A DNA stretch of 64,000 nucleotides from Histomonas meleagridis (GCA_020186115.1 WSYJ01000119.1:19444-83443), one strand, 5' to 3'. Positions 41,098-51,972 are shown, counted from the stretch's first letter. Numbers and translations are program-made. The notes: a model not told the origin generated them from the sequence alone.

Positions 41098-41548
41098 CAA
41101 CAAAATATAGTTTTGTTACAAAACTATACCGAAACATTAAATAAAAATTTTACAATTACCAGTAAAAATCAGTTTTTGGTATAACAAAATTCGTAATTAA
41201 AAATAAAACCAAACAAATTTTTAATAGATTTCCAATGGGCAATTGTATTTTATTTTAAAATATATGGAATTTAAATATATATTTTTTAATTTAATTTAAA
41301 TTCTTTAAAATGTTGAAATTTCAAGAAATGTTTTAAGTTTAGAAATGTTTTTCAAGATCTTGATTTATTACGTTCTTGAACAAAAATGCCAAATTGCTAT
41401 ATGTAGCTTATTACAAATGCTTAAAATTCATGATTTTAACTTCCCAGAAAATGATACACATTATTGATAATGGTAGATGAAATGAAAAAAAAATTAAAAA
41501 CAATTTTCAAAATTTAAATTCAAAGGATAATTTTCTCTTCTGGCAATA
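41098..41548. other. Divergent intergenic region, LIM / CNOT11
   Basis: About 450 bp of AT-rich sequence carrying both promoters. No RNA gene or repeat is recognised. Confidence 0.35.
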
Positions 41549-42844
41549 ATGTATTTACATATTAAATCTAGAGCATTAGATTGTTTCAGTGATATTTCTT
41601 CATTGGAAACAAACAAAGATATTCAATTTGTTGTAATGGAACCAAAGGAAACTCATGCAATTCTTTCAATTTTAAACAACGAAGACAGGAAACTAGCAGA
41701 TATATTTACCGACTTTACATCTTCATTAAGTTTTGGAGAAAGAGTTTCTGCTTTAACAGCATTATCTCTTTTATTAACAGATGGACTTCTCGATCATAAG
41801 CAGCAAGTTGTTGCTACATATTTTCTCTACCGTGAATCCCAAGTTAAAGATATTTCAAATCATCCATTTTTTTCAGTGTTTCAATACATATCTGATTCAT
41901 GTTTATCAGACCCAAATCTTTATTCTCCACAGCTACAAGAATTAACTCGTAGTATTATAAACAGCATTTCAATTGAATCAATTGGATCCTTAAGTATACA
42001 ACAGATTTTCAGTCCAAATTTTTCATTTTCAGAAGTACCAAATCCCAAAGAGCAAACATTATCAGTCGACACATCACACATTCGAATATCCCCTGTTATT
42101 GTTATGCGAGAAGAAAATGATTCCGATAATGTAATGGATCATAACCAAGTTCTTATTGAAATTCTACAAGATCAAACATTTTGGAATAACTTTGAAGCAC
42201 CACTATTTCTTCCAGCTCCAAATTTATCACCAATTTTTGAAGATGAAGTATCATTAATTAATTCATTTGATAATCCACCATTTATTTTCGACGAAGGTGT
42301 TACAGTTGGATCAAGGTCAGCTGCTATTGCGCTTATTAACAAAGCCACAGAGTTTCGGCTTCGCTGTGGCGAATCCGATTCATTAATCACAGAACTCAAA
42401 AAAGACTCGACATTAGTAGAAGAAATCAACTTACAACCATCTGGTATACAGTTTCTAATAGAAAATAACACAGAAGTAGCCAAAGAGGTGATAAATATAT
42501 TATCTTCTAATAACCAAAATATACCCAAAATCTTGTTAAACCTGGATCTCACTGTTGCCTCTATTGATGTTGTTACGAGCTATATCCTCTCTGGCCACGC
42601 TTCAGACGCTTTTTTAAATGAATATATATCGACGACCGTTAACACAATATTAGGAATTCGAGACAATCAAACTATGTTTAGAAAGGCCCGAATGTTCTGC
42701 AAAATGATGGGATTCATAATACAGAATAATAGGCCATTGAGTACGCCAATGGTAATAAATTTGAATTCTTTATGTGAAGATAATAGAACAAAGTCGATTA
42801 AGGAAGCGCAAGAATTAAATACACTTTTGTTGAATTCACCATAA
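41549..42844 (+). CDS. CNOT11: CCR4-NOT complex subunit 11 (CNOT11)
   Basis: 431 residues from ATG 41549. The N-terminal helical region (about 35-150) corresponds to the CNOT1-binding part of CNOT11. The C-terminal 170 residues match the DUF2363/CNOT11 domain: a run of helices with VEEINLQPSGIQFLIENNT, then AKEVINIL, SIDVVTSYILSGHASDAFL and a final MFRKARMFCKMMGFIIQNN, the equivalent of the conserved R-x-VRLVCVFLQSLI segment. It is a subunit of the deadenylase that shortens mRNA poly(A) tails, acting in the cytoplasm. The linker is shorter than in animals. The presence of CNOT11 in such a reduced eukaryote supports an ancient origin. Stop TAAATAAG carries TAAA. Confidence 0.85.
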   Translation: MYLHIKSRALDCFSDISSLETNKDIQFVVMEPKETHAILSILNNEDRKLADIFTDFTSSLSFGERVSALTALSLLLTDGLLDHKQQVVATYFLYRESQVKDISNHPFFSVFQYISDSCLSDPNLYSPQLQELTRSIINSISIESIGSLSIQQIFSPNFSFSEVPNPKEQTLSVDTSHIRISPVIVMREENDSDNVMDHNQVLIEILQDQTFWNNFEAPLFLPAPNLSPIFEDEVSLINSFDNPPFIFDEGVTVGSRSAAIALINKATEFRLRCGESDSLITELKKDSTLVEEINLQPSGIQFLIENNTEVAKEVINILSSNNQNIPKILLNLDLTVASIDVVTSYILSGHASDAFLNEYISTTVNTILGIRDNQTMFRKARMFCKMMGFIIQNNRPLSTPMVINLNSLCEDNRTKSIKEAQELNTLLLNSP

Positions 42845-43440
42845 ATAAGTGTTTTTTAAATAAAGAAAAACATTCTTTAACATCATTTAATTTGAAAATG
42901 AATTCATTTAATTCATTGAAAATGGTTATAATTTTTTTTTTTTTTAACATCCTTATTTTATGATCTTAAAAAGAACAGAGAAAAATTAAGCTTTATAACA
43001 AATGATTGCTTTCATATTGTAAAAGTTTTTAAGGAATATGTTTATTTTTCAGTTTGAAGATCTCTAAAGAAAATATCAAAAACATGAGGTTGTAATAAGA
43101 TGGTTTCCCAAATGAGCATCGGCTAGCAGAACCAGTGCGAACCAAATGTAAAAATTTTTTTTTAATTTTTTCATCACTAGTGATGAAAAAGGAATCTCTA
43201 TTCATTGAAACAAAACTGTTTTAATAATTCTTAAATTCAAATATCTTTATTAATTATTATTAAATCAATTATTTATTATGATCTAAATTTTCTTAATTAA
43301 GTGTTTTTGATTCATTCATTATTTTCAAGATAATACATGAAATCGCATTCAATTTCTGACGGTTTTGAAATTTTAAAACTTGTTTTACATAATAGAAACA
43401 CTTGATTTGACAATGTTTGTTCGATATTAATTTCAAAATC
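42845..43440. other. Intergenic; T15 tract and dispersed motif copy 2
   Basis: Contains a long T tract near 42940-42955 and, at 43117-43132, CATCGGCTAGCAGAAC, one mismatch from the word at 8419-8434. A short inverted repeat ATCACTAGTGAT lies near 43175. No gene is seen. Confidence 0.4.
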
Positions 43441-44277
43441 ATGATGAACGATCCAAATAGAATTCTTCCACAGAAAGTAACAAAATTATCAGTATGTCTT
43501 TGCGTAGCTATGGGTGTTGTTTCTTTTTTAGGATACCTTCCAAATTTTAGACCTTATGTTTGTTTGATTGTTCAATCATTTGGGACCCCATTTCCAAAGA
43601 TATGGATTCTGCTAACAGGTATGTTTTATTATGACACTCTTTTGAAAGGTGTTCTTGATGGCATTATAATTTTAATGATAGGAAAATTAATCGAACCAAT
43701 GATAGGTTCCAAAGAATTTTTACGCGTATACTATATGACAGGATTTTATACAAATATTCTAATGATATTACTTTTTTTAATTCTATATCTAATTACGAAA
43801 AATTCGGAATTATTAAGTCGACCAATTTTTACAGGGTCATCAAGTCAAGCAGCAATATCCATGGCGTTAGCTCATCAACTCTTTCCAGTTCAAGTTCCTT
43901 CTTTTTGCGGCCCAATTCATATAAGAATGCTTCCATTTACAATTCTTTTCATATCCCTCATTTTGGCATTATTCACAACATTTGATGACTTTGTATGTAC
44001 CTTATTTGGTTCTGCTCTTTCATATATATACATCCGATTTATCAAGAAAAACGGAAATCGAAGAGGATTCCCATCTTTTTCGTTAAAGAAACTTATTCCA
44101 TTCATCTCTGATAATAATGAGGAAGATGAAGAAGGTGAACAACAACCACATCCAAACATTAATGGAATTGATAATAATACCGAAAGATTCCAATACAATC
44201 CAAACCAACAAAGAAATACAAGAACAGAAAATAGGCATAACCCATTCCAAGGTAACCCGCGAACTGTTGGCGAATGA
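43441..44277 (+). CDS. TMEM115/rhomboid-like (DUF1751) Golgi membrane protein
   Basis: ATG 43441 is chosen over an upstream TTG. Of 278 residues the first 200 hold about six hydrophobic segments. The family pattern is present: FPKIWILLTGMFYYDTLLKG, IMLIGKLIEPMIGSKEF-like segment (residues about 80-95), and a Gly/Ser-rich stretch GSSSQAAISMALAHQLFP before RMLPFTILFISLILAL. These match TMEM115/Eukaryotic integral membrane protein DUF1751, a non-catalytic rhomboid relative; no rhomboid GxS plus His dyad is evident. The C-terminal 80 residues are cytosolic, acidic and Asn/Gln-rich. TMEM115 works in Golgi retrograde transport. Confidence 0.72.
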   Translation: MMNDPNRILPQKVTKLSVCLCVAMGVVSFLGYLPNFRPYVCLIVQSFGTPFPKIWILLTGMFYYDTLLKGVLDGIIILMIGKLIEPMIGSKEFLRVYYMTGFYTNILMILLFLILYLITKNSELLSRPIFTGSSSQAAISMALAHQLFPVQVPSFCGPIHIRMLPFTILFISLILALFTTFDDFVCTLFGSALSYIYIRFIKKNGNRRGFPSFSLKKLIPFISDNNEEDEEGEQQPHPNINGIDNNTERFQYNPNQQRNTRTENRHNPFQGNPRTVGE

Positions 44278-44605
44278 GATATTGTTATTGTAAAAATTTA
44301 TTATTCATTAAATTTAAGTGTTTTTATCAAAGCTTGTGAGTTAGAAATGGAAACATGCAAAAAAATTACTTGCGTTATATCCAATGGAAAAATTGATGAT
44401 CGAAATTTGTAATGAATTATTTTGAGATATAAAAATTTGTATTAACTTTTTTGCGTTGCTTCATTTGTTATACCTTTAAATGTTTAAATAAGTGAATTAT
44501 AATTGCTCATTTTCGAAAATGAAACAAATAATAATAAACAGAAAGACGTTAACATGTTGAACAGAATCTTTTTGGCAAAAACAAATAAAACGAATAATTA
44601 TTCAT

Positions 44606-45427
44606 TTATTGTTTGTATTTTTTTGGAGACTTCTTAGTTGTCTTTTTTGCCTTTGTTTCTTCATCTGATGTCGATTCATCAGAATCAAAAAAATCGTTTT
44701 GTATGATTTCGTTAACATCTTTCGCAGCTTTAATTATCTTTTTAACCTTACTTTGTTTTGGTGATGAAGATGGGATTGATTTTTCTGGTGGAGGTTGTGA
44801 TTCAGATTTGCTATCAGATTCAGATTTTTGTTCAGTTTTAATGTTTTCTTCTAAAAGACTATTGAACCATGTCCTATTGTATTTGGCAGCAATGTCAGTG
44901 AGCTTTTGAAGATTGGCATCCAGGTAATCATATTCGATTCCTCTTTCTAGAAGATATTTGGCAGTAGCCTTTTGATTGGCTACAACAGCAAGAAATATGG
45001 CGGTCCATCCAAGGCTATTGACAGCATCTAAATCAGCACCAATATCAAGAACATATTTGAGATAATTAATGTGTCCACGAGATGCAGCAATATGTACAAT
45101 TGTTTTTCCATCTTCTGTTTTTGCATTGATGTCAGCTCCACTATCTAATAAAAGATCAACACACTCAAGACGACCTGTAAAAGCTGTCCAATGTAATGCT
45201 GTAAAGCCCATAAAATTTTTTTGTTCAACATTAGCGCCATTTTCGAGTAAATATTTTGCACATTCAATAGAACCATGTGCAGAAGCACACATTAATAAAG
45301 AATGTACATGATTTTCTTCAGAATGAGTTGATGCATTTGGGCTCACTTGACTAGGAACTAATTCTCTAAGCCCGTCAATATCATCAAATTGAGCCATTGA
45401 CCATGCTTTAGCAATTAAATCATTCAT
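44606..45427 (-). CDS. Ankyrin-repeat protein with charged tail, 273 aa
   Basis: From ATG 45427, about five canonical ankyrin repeats occupy residues 30-180 (LLMCASAHGSIECAKYLLEN, FTALHWTAFTGRLECVDLLL, KTIVHIAASRGHINYLKYVL, WTAIFLAVVANQKATAKYLL). They keep the common TALH-type consensus and are diverged from one another, so they are an old single gene unlike the cassette arrays. The C-terminal 80 residues are Ser/Lys/Glu-rich with an acidic DSDESTSDEE cluster and a lysine-rich end, suggesting phosphorylation and perhaps a nuclear role. Partner unknown. Confidence 0.85.
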   Translation of the reverse strand: MNDLIAKAWSMAQFDDIDGLRELVPSQVSPNASTHSEENHVHSLLMCASAHGSIECAKYLLENGANVEQKNFMGFTALHWTAFTGRLECVDLLLDSGADINAKTEDGKTIVHIAASRGHINYLKYVLDIGADLDAVNSLGWTAIFLAVVANQKATAKYLLERGIEYDYLDANLQKLTDIAAKYNRTWFNSLLEENIKTEQKSESDSKSESQPPPEKSIPSSSPKQSKVKKIIKAAKDVNEIIQNDFFDSDESTSDEETKAKKTTKKSPKKYKQ

Positions 45428-45628
45428 TAAAAAGAAAATTTAATAACGGTTTAGAATTCGCTTTCAGTTTTAACGTCCCATATGACGGTTATTGCTTGAA
45501 AAGTGTCTGTTATTTTCTCAATTTTTTGACTGTGGTTCTGAAAATTGAATGATGCAACGAATGAAACAAAAACATATTTTTAATTTCATAATTTTTAAAA
45601 AACAAAACTAAATACACGCATTTTTAAT

Positions 45629-46316
45629 GAAAGCTTTCTTCCATAAAGTCCTCTGCAAAAGGATCATCATCGATATATGGCATTTGAACACAAGTAGCAA
45701 ATGTATATATTACTTTATTTTCATTTTGATTTTCTGATTTCGCATCCTCATCTATTATTTCATTTTTATTTTTAATTCGAATTAATAGTACAACAAGTAG
45801 TTAAACTATAGCTATAAAAATAACAACAAAAATGGAAACAAATATTAAAATTGTTTTTTTATCATTTGATGAATATGTTTGATTTGTATTTTTCTTTAAA
45901 TAAATTTTATGATAAGTTGAATAAAACGTCAAAGTATAATCATATAAAATAAATTCTTTTTGAATATAACTTGAAGAAGAATCTAAAACATTTAATAAAA
46001 AAGATAAAGTATGCGTTTTATATAATGTGTATGAGCGAGTATTTGTTAACAAATAAGTTATAGAATATGTTTTAATTATTTGAATTGGAACTGATTTTGG
46101 TTTAGTAAACTAAACATGTTTGTCATTTGCAGCTGATACACCATGTGTTTCTGTTATATTATTAAAAATTTGAAGTGTATGAATGAAAAATAAAATTAAC
46201 ATAATTGGAATAAATTTAGAATTAGTTTTATCATATTTGATTATATAAAAGTTGAAAGAAAAAAATGATTTTTTAATGAAAATTAAAATTAATATATTAG
46301 GCAGAAAATTAAACAT
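45629..46316 (-). pseudogene. Remnant of a single-pass membrane protein C-terminus
   Basis: One phase is followed from 46316 to 45629 with in-frame stops at 46110-46112 (TAG) and 45801-45803 (TAA). The middle part reads as an extracellular stalk, then a strong transmembrane helix (TILIFVSIFVVIFIAIV, stop, LLVVLLI) and a cytosolic tail with KNKNE and an acidic end (DDDPFAEDFMEESFH). The layout, TM helix plus short acidic tail, is that of trichomonad surface proteins such as BspA-like proteins. No LRR ectodomain is found upstream, so this is a truncated, decayed copy. Confidence 0.5.
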
Positions 46317-47274
46317 AAAAATAAAACTTTTTCATATGTATTAGTAAAATTGAATAATATAAAGGATGGTGATAAATATTACAACAACCATTTACATCAA
46401 AAAAAAGTTTTTGTTTAAAATGATGGAAATAAATACTGATTATAATGTATTTTGATATATAGTATTATTATCAATAAAGAAATTAATGTCTATTGAAATA
46501 TATTCAAGATTTTCATTAAGTGGATAACTCTAGTTTATGTTTATTTTTTTTTAAAACCAGAAAAAATGAAAAGGCCATTTTTTTATATTGAGGTGTCCAT
46601 TAGACAAGTAAATAGATTGATGATTAAATTGATAATTTATCCCAGTTTCTCAAAAACCATAATTTTGAATTAGACACACCATACTTTCATGAAAATAAAA
46701 TGTTATGGATCAGAAAAACAAGACATTTAAGAATTTATTTAATTGATTAAATTTTAGTTAAAAATATTTTTGTTTTAAAAATAAACATGATAATTATGAT
46801 GCACATGAAAAAATTAAAAGGAAATTGATCCAAAAATTAATTCAGATTGAAAAATCAAACAATACCAACATATTTAACCTTATAAAATTAAGGTTCCGAC
46901 AAAATTTGATAATAAGAAATCATTTAACATAACATAAAAAAATTCCACTTAATTCTGGAAGACCTACGTGTCTGAACAAGCCTTGCTTACAAAATTTCAT
47001 TACATATATTAAAGCAAGAATCAATGAAATGAAATTACTTATGTAATGATATGGAGAAATAAATCACATTAAAAACGAAGTTATAAAATTATTGGTGTCA
47101 TTATTAAAACTGTATCTATAATACTAATCCTCCAAAACTTGAATAAAATGGGTAATCATCAAAAAAAAAGTTTGTCAGAAAAATTCTATCGTTGTATAGA
47201 ATTTTGTTTAGTCAAAACATAAATGACACTTTTTATTCAAAAAAGTTAAAAAAACTTTTTCTAATAGAATACGT
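46317..47274. other. Gene-poor region
   Basis: About 960 bp, AT-rich. I find no gene, RNA or repeat. Confidence 0.4.
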
Positions 47275-48015
47275 TTAAGCAATGAAGCAGTCTGGAGAAG
47301 GACCTTCTCTTTCTCCCATATCAAACTTGAATTCTACCTTTTGACCTGAAGGCTTTCCACCGTTTGTAGTAGTAGTAGTAGTTGTAGTGGTTTTTGTAGT
47401 TGTGGTAGTTGTTCCTGGAGTTGTGGTAACATATGTTGTCTTAGTTGTCGATGACTTTGTTGGCATTGGAGTAACATACGTCGTTGTTGTTGTAGATGTT
47501 GATGGATTTGAAGTAACATAAGTTCTTGTTGTAGTTGATGTAGATGTTGATGGTTTTGTCGTTACATATGTTGTCTTTGTTGTAGATGTTGTGGCTGGCT
47601 TTGTGGTAACATATGTTGTCTTTGTGGTTGATGTAGATGTTGCTGGTTTTGTTGTGATATATGTTGTTTTGGTTGTTTTAACTGGTGGAGGTGGTGGTTG
47701 CTCTTCTGTTATATATGTTGTAATAACCGTAGTTTCATCAGGAATGACTTGTTTTGGAATAACAGCGTATTTGAATACTTTACCATTGTAAGTACCTTGT
47801 GTCCATTTGCCTCTTGCTGCACAATATTTGCAGGCATCATCAAATGAATTGACAGTTACGATGTGGCCGCAATTTGCACACTTACATTCATAGTATTTGA
47901 TGGTAGTTCGTCCACAAAATGGGCATTTATCAGTTTCTGCACGCCTTACATACATCTGACCACAACCATAGCAAGAAACACGGTATATACTTGGGTGAGG
48001 TGTAACAACTGACAT
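47275..48015 (-). CDS. Zinc-ribbon-like protein with Thr-rich repeat tail, 246 aa
   Basis: ATG 48015 (MSVVTPHPSIYRVSCYGCGQ) is favoured because a CCTTT motif lies at 48031-48035; an alternative ATG is at 48054. Residues 14-70 contain four Cys pairs (CYGCG, CPFCG, CKCANC, CKYC) spaced like tandem zinc ribbons. A proline run (EEQPPPPPV) leads to about six imperfect repeats of roughly 13-16 residues of the type TTKTTYVTTKPATSTS, then a polythreonine tract and a charged end finishing CFIA. No signal peptide is seen. The low-complexity part could be O-glycosylated or merely a linker. The Cys region might bind membranes or ubiquitin; unassigned. Confidence 0.65.
   Translation of the reverse strand: MSVVTPHPSIYRVSCYGCGQMYVRRAETDKCPFCGRTTIKYYECKCANCGHIVTVNSFDDACKYCAARGKWTQGTYNGKVFKYAVIPKQVIPDETTVITTYITEEQPPPPPVKTTKTTYITTKPATSTSTTKTTYVTTKPATTSTTKTTYVTTKPSTSTSTTTRTYVTSNPSTSTTTTTYVTPMPTKSSTTKTTYVTTTPGTTTTTTKTTTTTTTTTNGGKPSGQKVEFKFDMGEREGPSPDCFIA
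47390..47690. repeat. Thr-codon minisatellite within the zinc-ribbon gene
   Basis: Degenerate direct repeats containing GTAACATATGTTGT-like blocks (about 47427, 47470, 47515, 47560, 47606, 47655), encoding the Thr/Tyr/Val repeats. Spacing is about 45 bp, i.e. in phase. Confidence 0.65.
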
Positions 48016-49481
48016 TACAAGATCCTCCTGAAAGGGTGTGGTCAAGAGTTTCATAAACTTCTCAAATTTGTGGGACCTATTATCAAAAAGTTGTATTGGT
48101 GATGTTTTTATTTTTTTGGTAAAATAATAATATCTTAATATAATCAAAATAAAAGATAGATTAATTTATAATTTATTAAAAATGGAATATGTTTACTAAT
48201 ATTTTCCAATATGATGATTATATGATGTACATATAATTGGAAACATTCATTAATAAACATTGTGTAAACTTACGGTTATTGTTTGTAAAAATTATCCCAA
48301 ACGAACGAAAATGGTCATTGACAACATGTCAAAATATTTTGAGAAAAAACGCATAATTACCCATAAATTTCCGGTGTATTTTTGAGAGATTAACGTATTA
48401 TTTAAGTGATTTACACAATGCATTTCACAGACAATTCCACATTTTCAGATAATTTAATATATAATATCAAAATAAACATGTAAATCTAACCACTATCTAA
48501 ATACTTTGAAATTTAATTCAATACCGCTCTTTAACCTTCATGTAACATATTCACATTTCCTTTTAATTAATCAATTATGCCATTATTTATAAAATGGAAT
48601 CTTATATCAGATCTAATTGATTTAGGCATCGTATAATTTGTTCATGGACGACAACCAAATCAAGAAGTTGACTATTTGATACAATAGGTAATGGAAATGT
48701 CGAAGAAGTCAAAGATGACTTCAGTGATGATAAACATCACAAAAAAACTACCAATATTGCTTCATTTGTGCATTTTAGCTATCTTTTATGACCAAATATA
48801 TGCCAGCATGATTTCCTTGATGATTTTACATTTTTTCTTTTGTTAAATGGGAACTCATATTTTAATTCAAACACATGGAATTTCAAATTAATTATGCGAT
48901 AATGGGAATTGACATTTTTTTCAGACAAGCATAATGGCATGAACTATAATGTTAATTTGGGATAACGTCTGAGTGCGATTTGATCACTAGGGCAAGTTTT
49001 TGCAGTGTTTAGCGGTGGCGCATATTAGACAGGTGCCAATTGCAAGTCATCCGGATGAAATTGCAAGACGATTCAAGTTTTGGATGTAATTAATTATTTC
49101 TAATCCTTGTTCACGCGTCAAAGAATTATAATACATTTTAATTAATCCGGTTACTATTTCACGCATTTAATCATTTGATGATATTAATCAAATCGCTGAC
49201 AAGATGATCTATAGTGAAACAGCTTTAATTAATAACTTCGATGTAATTGATTGTGTTCAGAAAAGCATTATCCTGTTACTGATGTTATTACTGCTTGAAT
49301 AGCTGAAACCTTCTTCGATATTTCTAAAATGCGATGTTTAATGCTTCTTTATCATCATAATAATTGGAACGTATCCGAAAACATTAGCGATGCGACATAA
49401 ATAATTCGCTCATAAATGTTTTACTTCTTCGACTTTCTCATATCTCATTTTCTGCGATCAAAAACACATTAAATCATTTAC
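48016..49481. other. Gene-poor region, about 1.45 kb
   Basis: After the promoter (CCTTT at 48031-48035), there is no convincing frame on either strand. Composition around 48960-49060 is slightly GC-richer. No RNA gene, repeat or transposon end is recognised. Confidence 0.35.
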
Positions 49482-50846
49482 TTAAATTGCATTTTTATCC
49501 ATCCATGCGTCCATTATCTTCTTCATTTCGAACAGAGATATCATACCCATTTTGTTCTTCAATCCCAAATTGTCCATGAATTCCCATTCAGCTGCGAACA
49601 TTATTTTGTCGTCTTTCATTGTGAAGTATCCCAGCATAAGGTTCTGATTCCCCGTGTCAGGTATTGGCGGCGCGCAGAACAACTCTCTTTTATGGCCCGA
49701 TTGATCTTTGTCTCCTTTTATCACCAACGTGAATTTGTTTTGTGGTAATTTTCCTTCGAAACGAAGAATGAACATAACATATTTGTTAAAATCCTTAAAA
49801 ATATTAGGCGAAATTGATATCTTTTGATCTTTCTTTTTGTTGTGAACAATTTTAATCCGATTAGAAACTAAATATTGCGTATGTTGAGTACTTTCTTGTG
49901 AATTAAGCCATTTGCCATCAGTGAAAAATAAATAATCGATGGGGCCTTGGAAGTTGGTTCGGATCGTGACCCATTCGGATGTTATTGGATACACTTGATG
50001 AGGTGTGAAATATTGGCGAATATGGAATAATGGACTATTGGAAATAACTTGCGCAAATTGCTCAAGCTTGGTGTAGGGCTCTTGGTAAAGAACTGGGACG
50101 TTTTTGACAACAACTTCTTTATCTGTAAATTCATATGAAAAACCAAACGTGCAGGTTGGACTGTCTGGATTGAACTGGATTTGAAGCTGACGCTGATCAA
50201 TGATGACAGGCTTCTCCTTTGGGTCAAATGAAAGAATATCTCCTTTGGGTAATTCTGGGGAACAGATCAGCCAAATGGAACCATTGGATGGAGGTTGGTT
50301 GGGATCTATGTTTAAAATTGGATGGTATGTAATATCGGGATTAATCTTTGAAAGTCGATATGTATTTTGAAAAACATCCTCCCAATCATCAAATGTAGCA
50401 AGACCTGTCTTCTTGTTGAAACCACATAAAACTATAGGAATGGTGGAAATTGCATAAATACTGCCTTTTGATGGACTAAATGTTTGATTGATCCTAATTG
50501 GTTGAGCTCCAACATTAACATGAACTCTAAGAGATCCCTCACAAAGTGTGAGATCAACATCATTATTTGGTTGATTATTGCCAATGAAAAATGAACATGT
50601 TGAAAGATTTTCATCTTTTAAAACCATATTATGCTTAACTAATATGAATTCGATTTCTTGTGCTGCGTAAGAAGGCACTATAAATGGATGTTCCATATCT
50701 TCATCCCATTTTGGATTTGCACTTTTGATAGTTTGTGTTTGTCCGACATAAAAAGTATAGTGTTTAATTTTACACTGAACTATAACATAAAGGTTAGCTG
50801 TTTCAGTTCTACCAAGTGTACCTTTGACGTATACGCGGTGAAACAT
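49482..50846 (-). CDS. C2-domain-like protein, 454 aa
   Basis: ATG 50846. Residues 1-110 resemble a C2 domain: VKGTLGRTETANLYVIVQCK, then TIKSANPKWDEDMEHPFIV (the common N-P-x-W motif), then EIEFILVKHN and a closing LRVHVNVG strand. The rest (110-454) is beta-rich and unassigned, with a second C2- or TerD-like fold possible (about 110-200: SIYAISTIPIVLCGFNKKTG) and a calpain-like or EF-hand-like C-terminal end not evident. Several Ca-binding Asp positions are missing, so lipid binding may be calcium-independent. Probably cytosolic and membrane-associated. Confidence 0.6.
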   Translation of the reverse strand: MFHRVYVKGTLGRTETANLYVIVQCKIKHYTFYVGQTQTIKSANPKWDEDMEHPFIVPSYAAQEIEFILVKHNMVLKDENLSTCSFFIGNNQPNNDVDLTLCEGSLRVHVNVGAQPIRINQTFSPSKGSIYAISTIPIVLCGFNKKTGLATFDDWEDVFQNTYRLSKINPDITYHPILNIDPNQPPSNGSIWLICSPELPKGDILSFDPKEKPVIIDQRQLQIQFNPDSPTCTFGFSYEFTDKEVVVKNVPVLYQEPYTKLEQFAQVISNSPLFHIRQYFTPHQVYPITSEWVTIRTNFQGPIDYLFFTDGKWLNSQESTQHTQYLVSNRIKIVHNKKKDQKISISPNIFKDFNKYVMFILRFEGKLPQNKFTLVIKGDKDQSGHKRELFCAPPIPDTGNQNLMLGYFTMKDDKIMFAAEWEFMDNLGLKNKMGMISLFEMKKIMDAWMDKNAI

Positions 50847-51278
50847 GTGAAGCGATATTTGTGTTGTGCTATGAGTGATTAAATTTGAATGAACGTTCCC
50901 CTCAAAATCTTTATTGACTGAACGTCATATTTAATCGTTCAATAACTCAAATGTTTTATGATTTATCGGTTTTCATGTACAAAAAGTAGGTTAAATAAGA
51001 GTAAATCATTGGGTTTTCTTCTTTTTTTCCCCGAATCTATTCATAATTTCTCGTCTTACTAATAATAGTTCTCGCGTTTGAAACCTAAGGCATTGGATTA
51101 ATATTCGTGTATTTGATTAATTTCATATTTATGAAAATTAAAATTTGAAAATGAAAGCTTAAACTAAAAAAATAAGTACTAAGCAACTGCTTTTGATTGC
51201 AAATGATTAAATATCTCAAATTTTAATTAACTATAGTTGTGGATAGAAAAATTTTAATAAATTATTATCATATAACAA
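50847..51278. other. Intergenic, no feature recognised
   Basis: About 430 bp between two minus-strand genes. AT-rich, with nothing recognisable. Confidence 0.35.
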
Positions 51279-51596
51279 TTATAAATCCATACCAAAGTAA
51301 AAGTCATCATCCCAAGGAACAAATTCGGCCGGAGTCATATCTTGTGCAAATAAATCAAAATTAACATCTGGGTCTTCTGTAACTGGTGCGTTTTCTAGTT
51401 GTTCTATAGGAATGGTTTGTTGGTTCAATATATTTCTATCATTTTTGATTGCTTTACCCATCATTTGTAAATCTCTATTTGCAGATATACGATCAGATAT
51501 TTTCTCATTATCATTCAAAGGGATTATGACAACACAATCCCCAATGGTAACTGTTATCGATTTGATGTGGTTCCACTTATTTCCTCTTCTTCCCAT
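51279..51596 (-). CDS. Hypothetical protein, 105 aa
   Basis: ATG 51596 (MGRRGNKWNHIKSITVTIGD). A basic start and a short beta-rich module (SITVTIGDCVVIIPLNDNEKI) precede a polar region and a strongly acidic, aromatic C-terminus (EFVPWDDDFYFGMDL) reminiscent of transcriptional activation tails. It loosely resembles the 114-residue protein at 20149-20493 in its first 40 residues. No known domain is recognised. Clear amino-acid structure and an isolated frame support coding. Confidence 0.5.
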   Translation of the reverse strand: MGRRGNKWNHIKSITVTIGDCVVIIPLNDNEKISDRISANRDLQMMGKAIKNDRNILNQQTIPIEQLENAPVTEDPDVNFDLFAQDMTPAEFVPWDDDFYFGMDL

Positions 51597-51951
51597 GTTT
51601 TCTGATTTTAATTTAATTGAAATAACCGATATAGTCTAGTGAAATATTGAATCGGGAAAATTATACACTCATTCAAAAGTGGAAATGTCAACAAGTGACA
51701 TGTTCTGTGGATTCGTTGCCATGGCATAAAACTCAGAAAAGCATTATTGTGACATGTTTTTTGGAAAATTTGTCATTGGTCATTTGAACAATACATGGCG
51801 TCACTTTTTTGGTTTAGTAATTTTTTCCAAAGTTTCAACTGAAGGAATTCCTTGAATAGAATTATAGCGCATTTCTGTATCGGATTGTTTACTTTTTATA
51901 CGCAGTTTTCCTCCATTTAAGAATCGAAAGCATGTGTTTTTCTGATCAGAA

Positions 51952-51972
51952 ATTTCCTATTATATAGGAAAT
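51952..51972. terminator. 3' hairpin after RPS23, 9-bp stem
   Basis: ATTTCCTAT, a three-base loop TAT, ATAGGAAAT: a perfect 9-bp stem located 22-42 bp downstream of the S23 stop on its transcribed strand. It could mark the mRNA 3' end. Confidence 0.35.
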
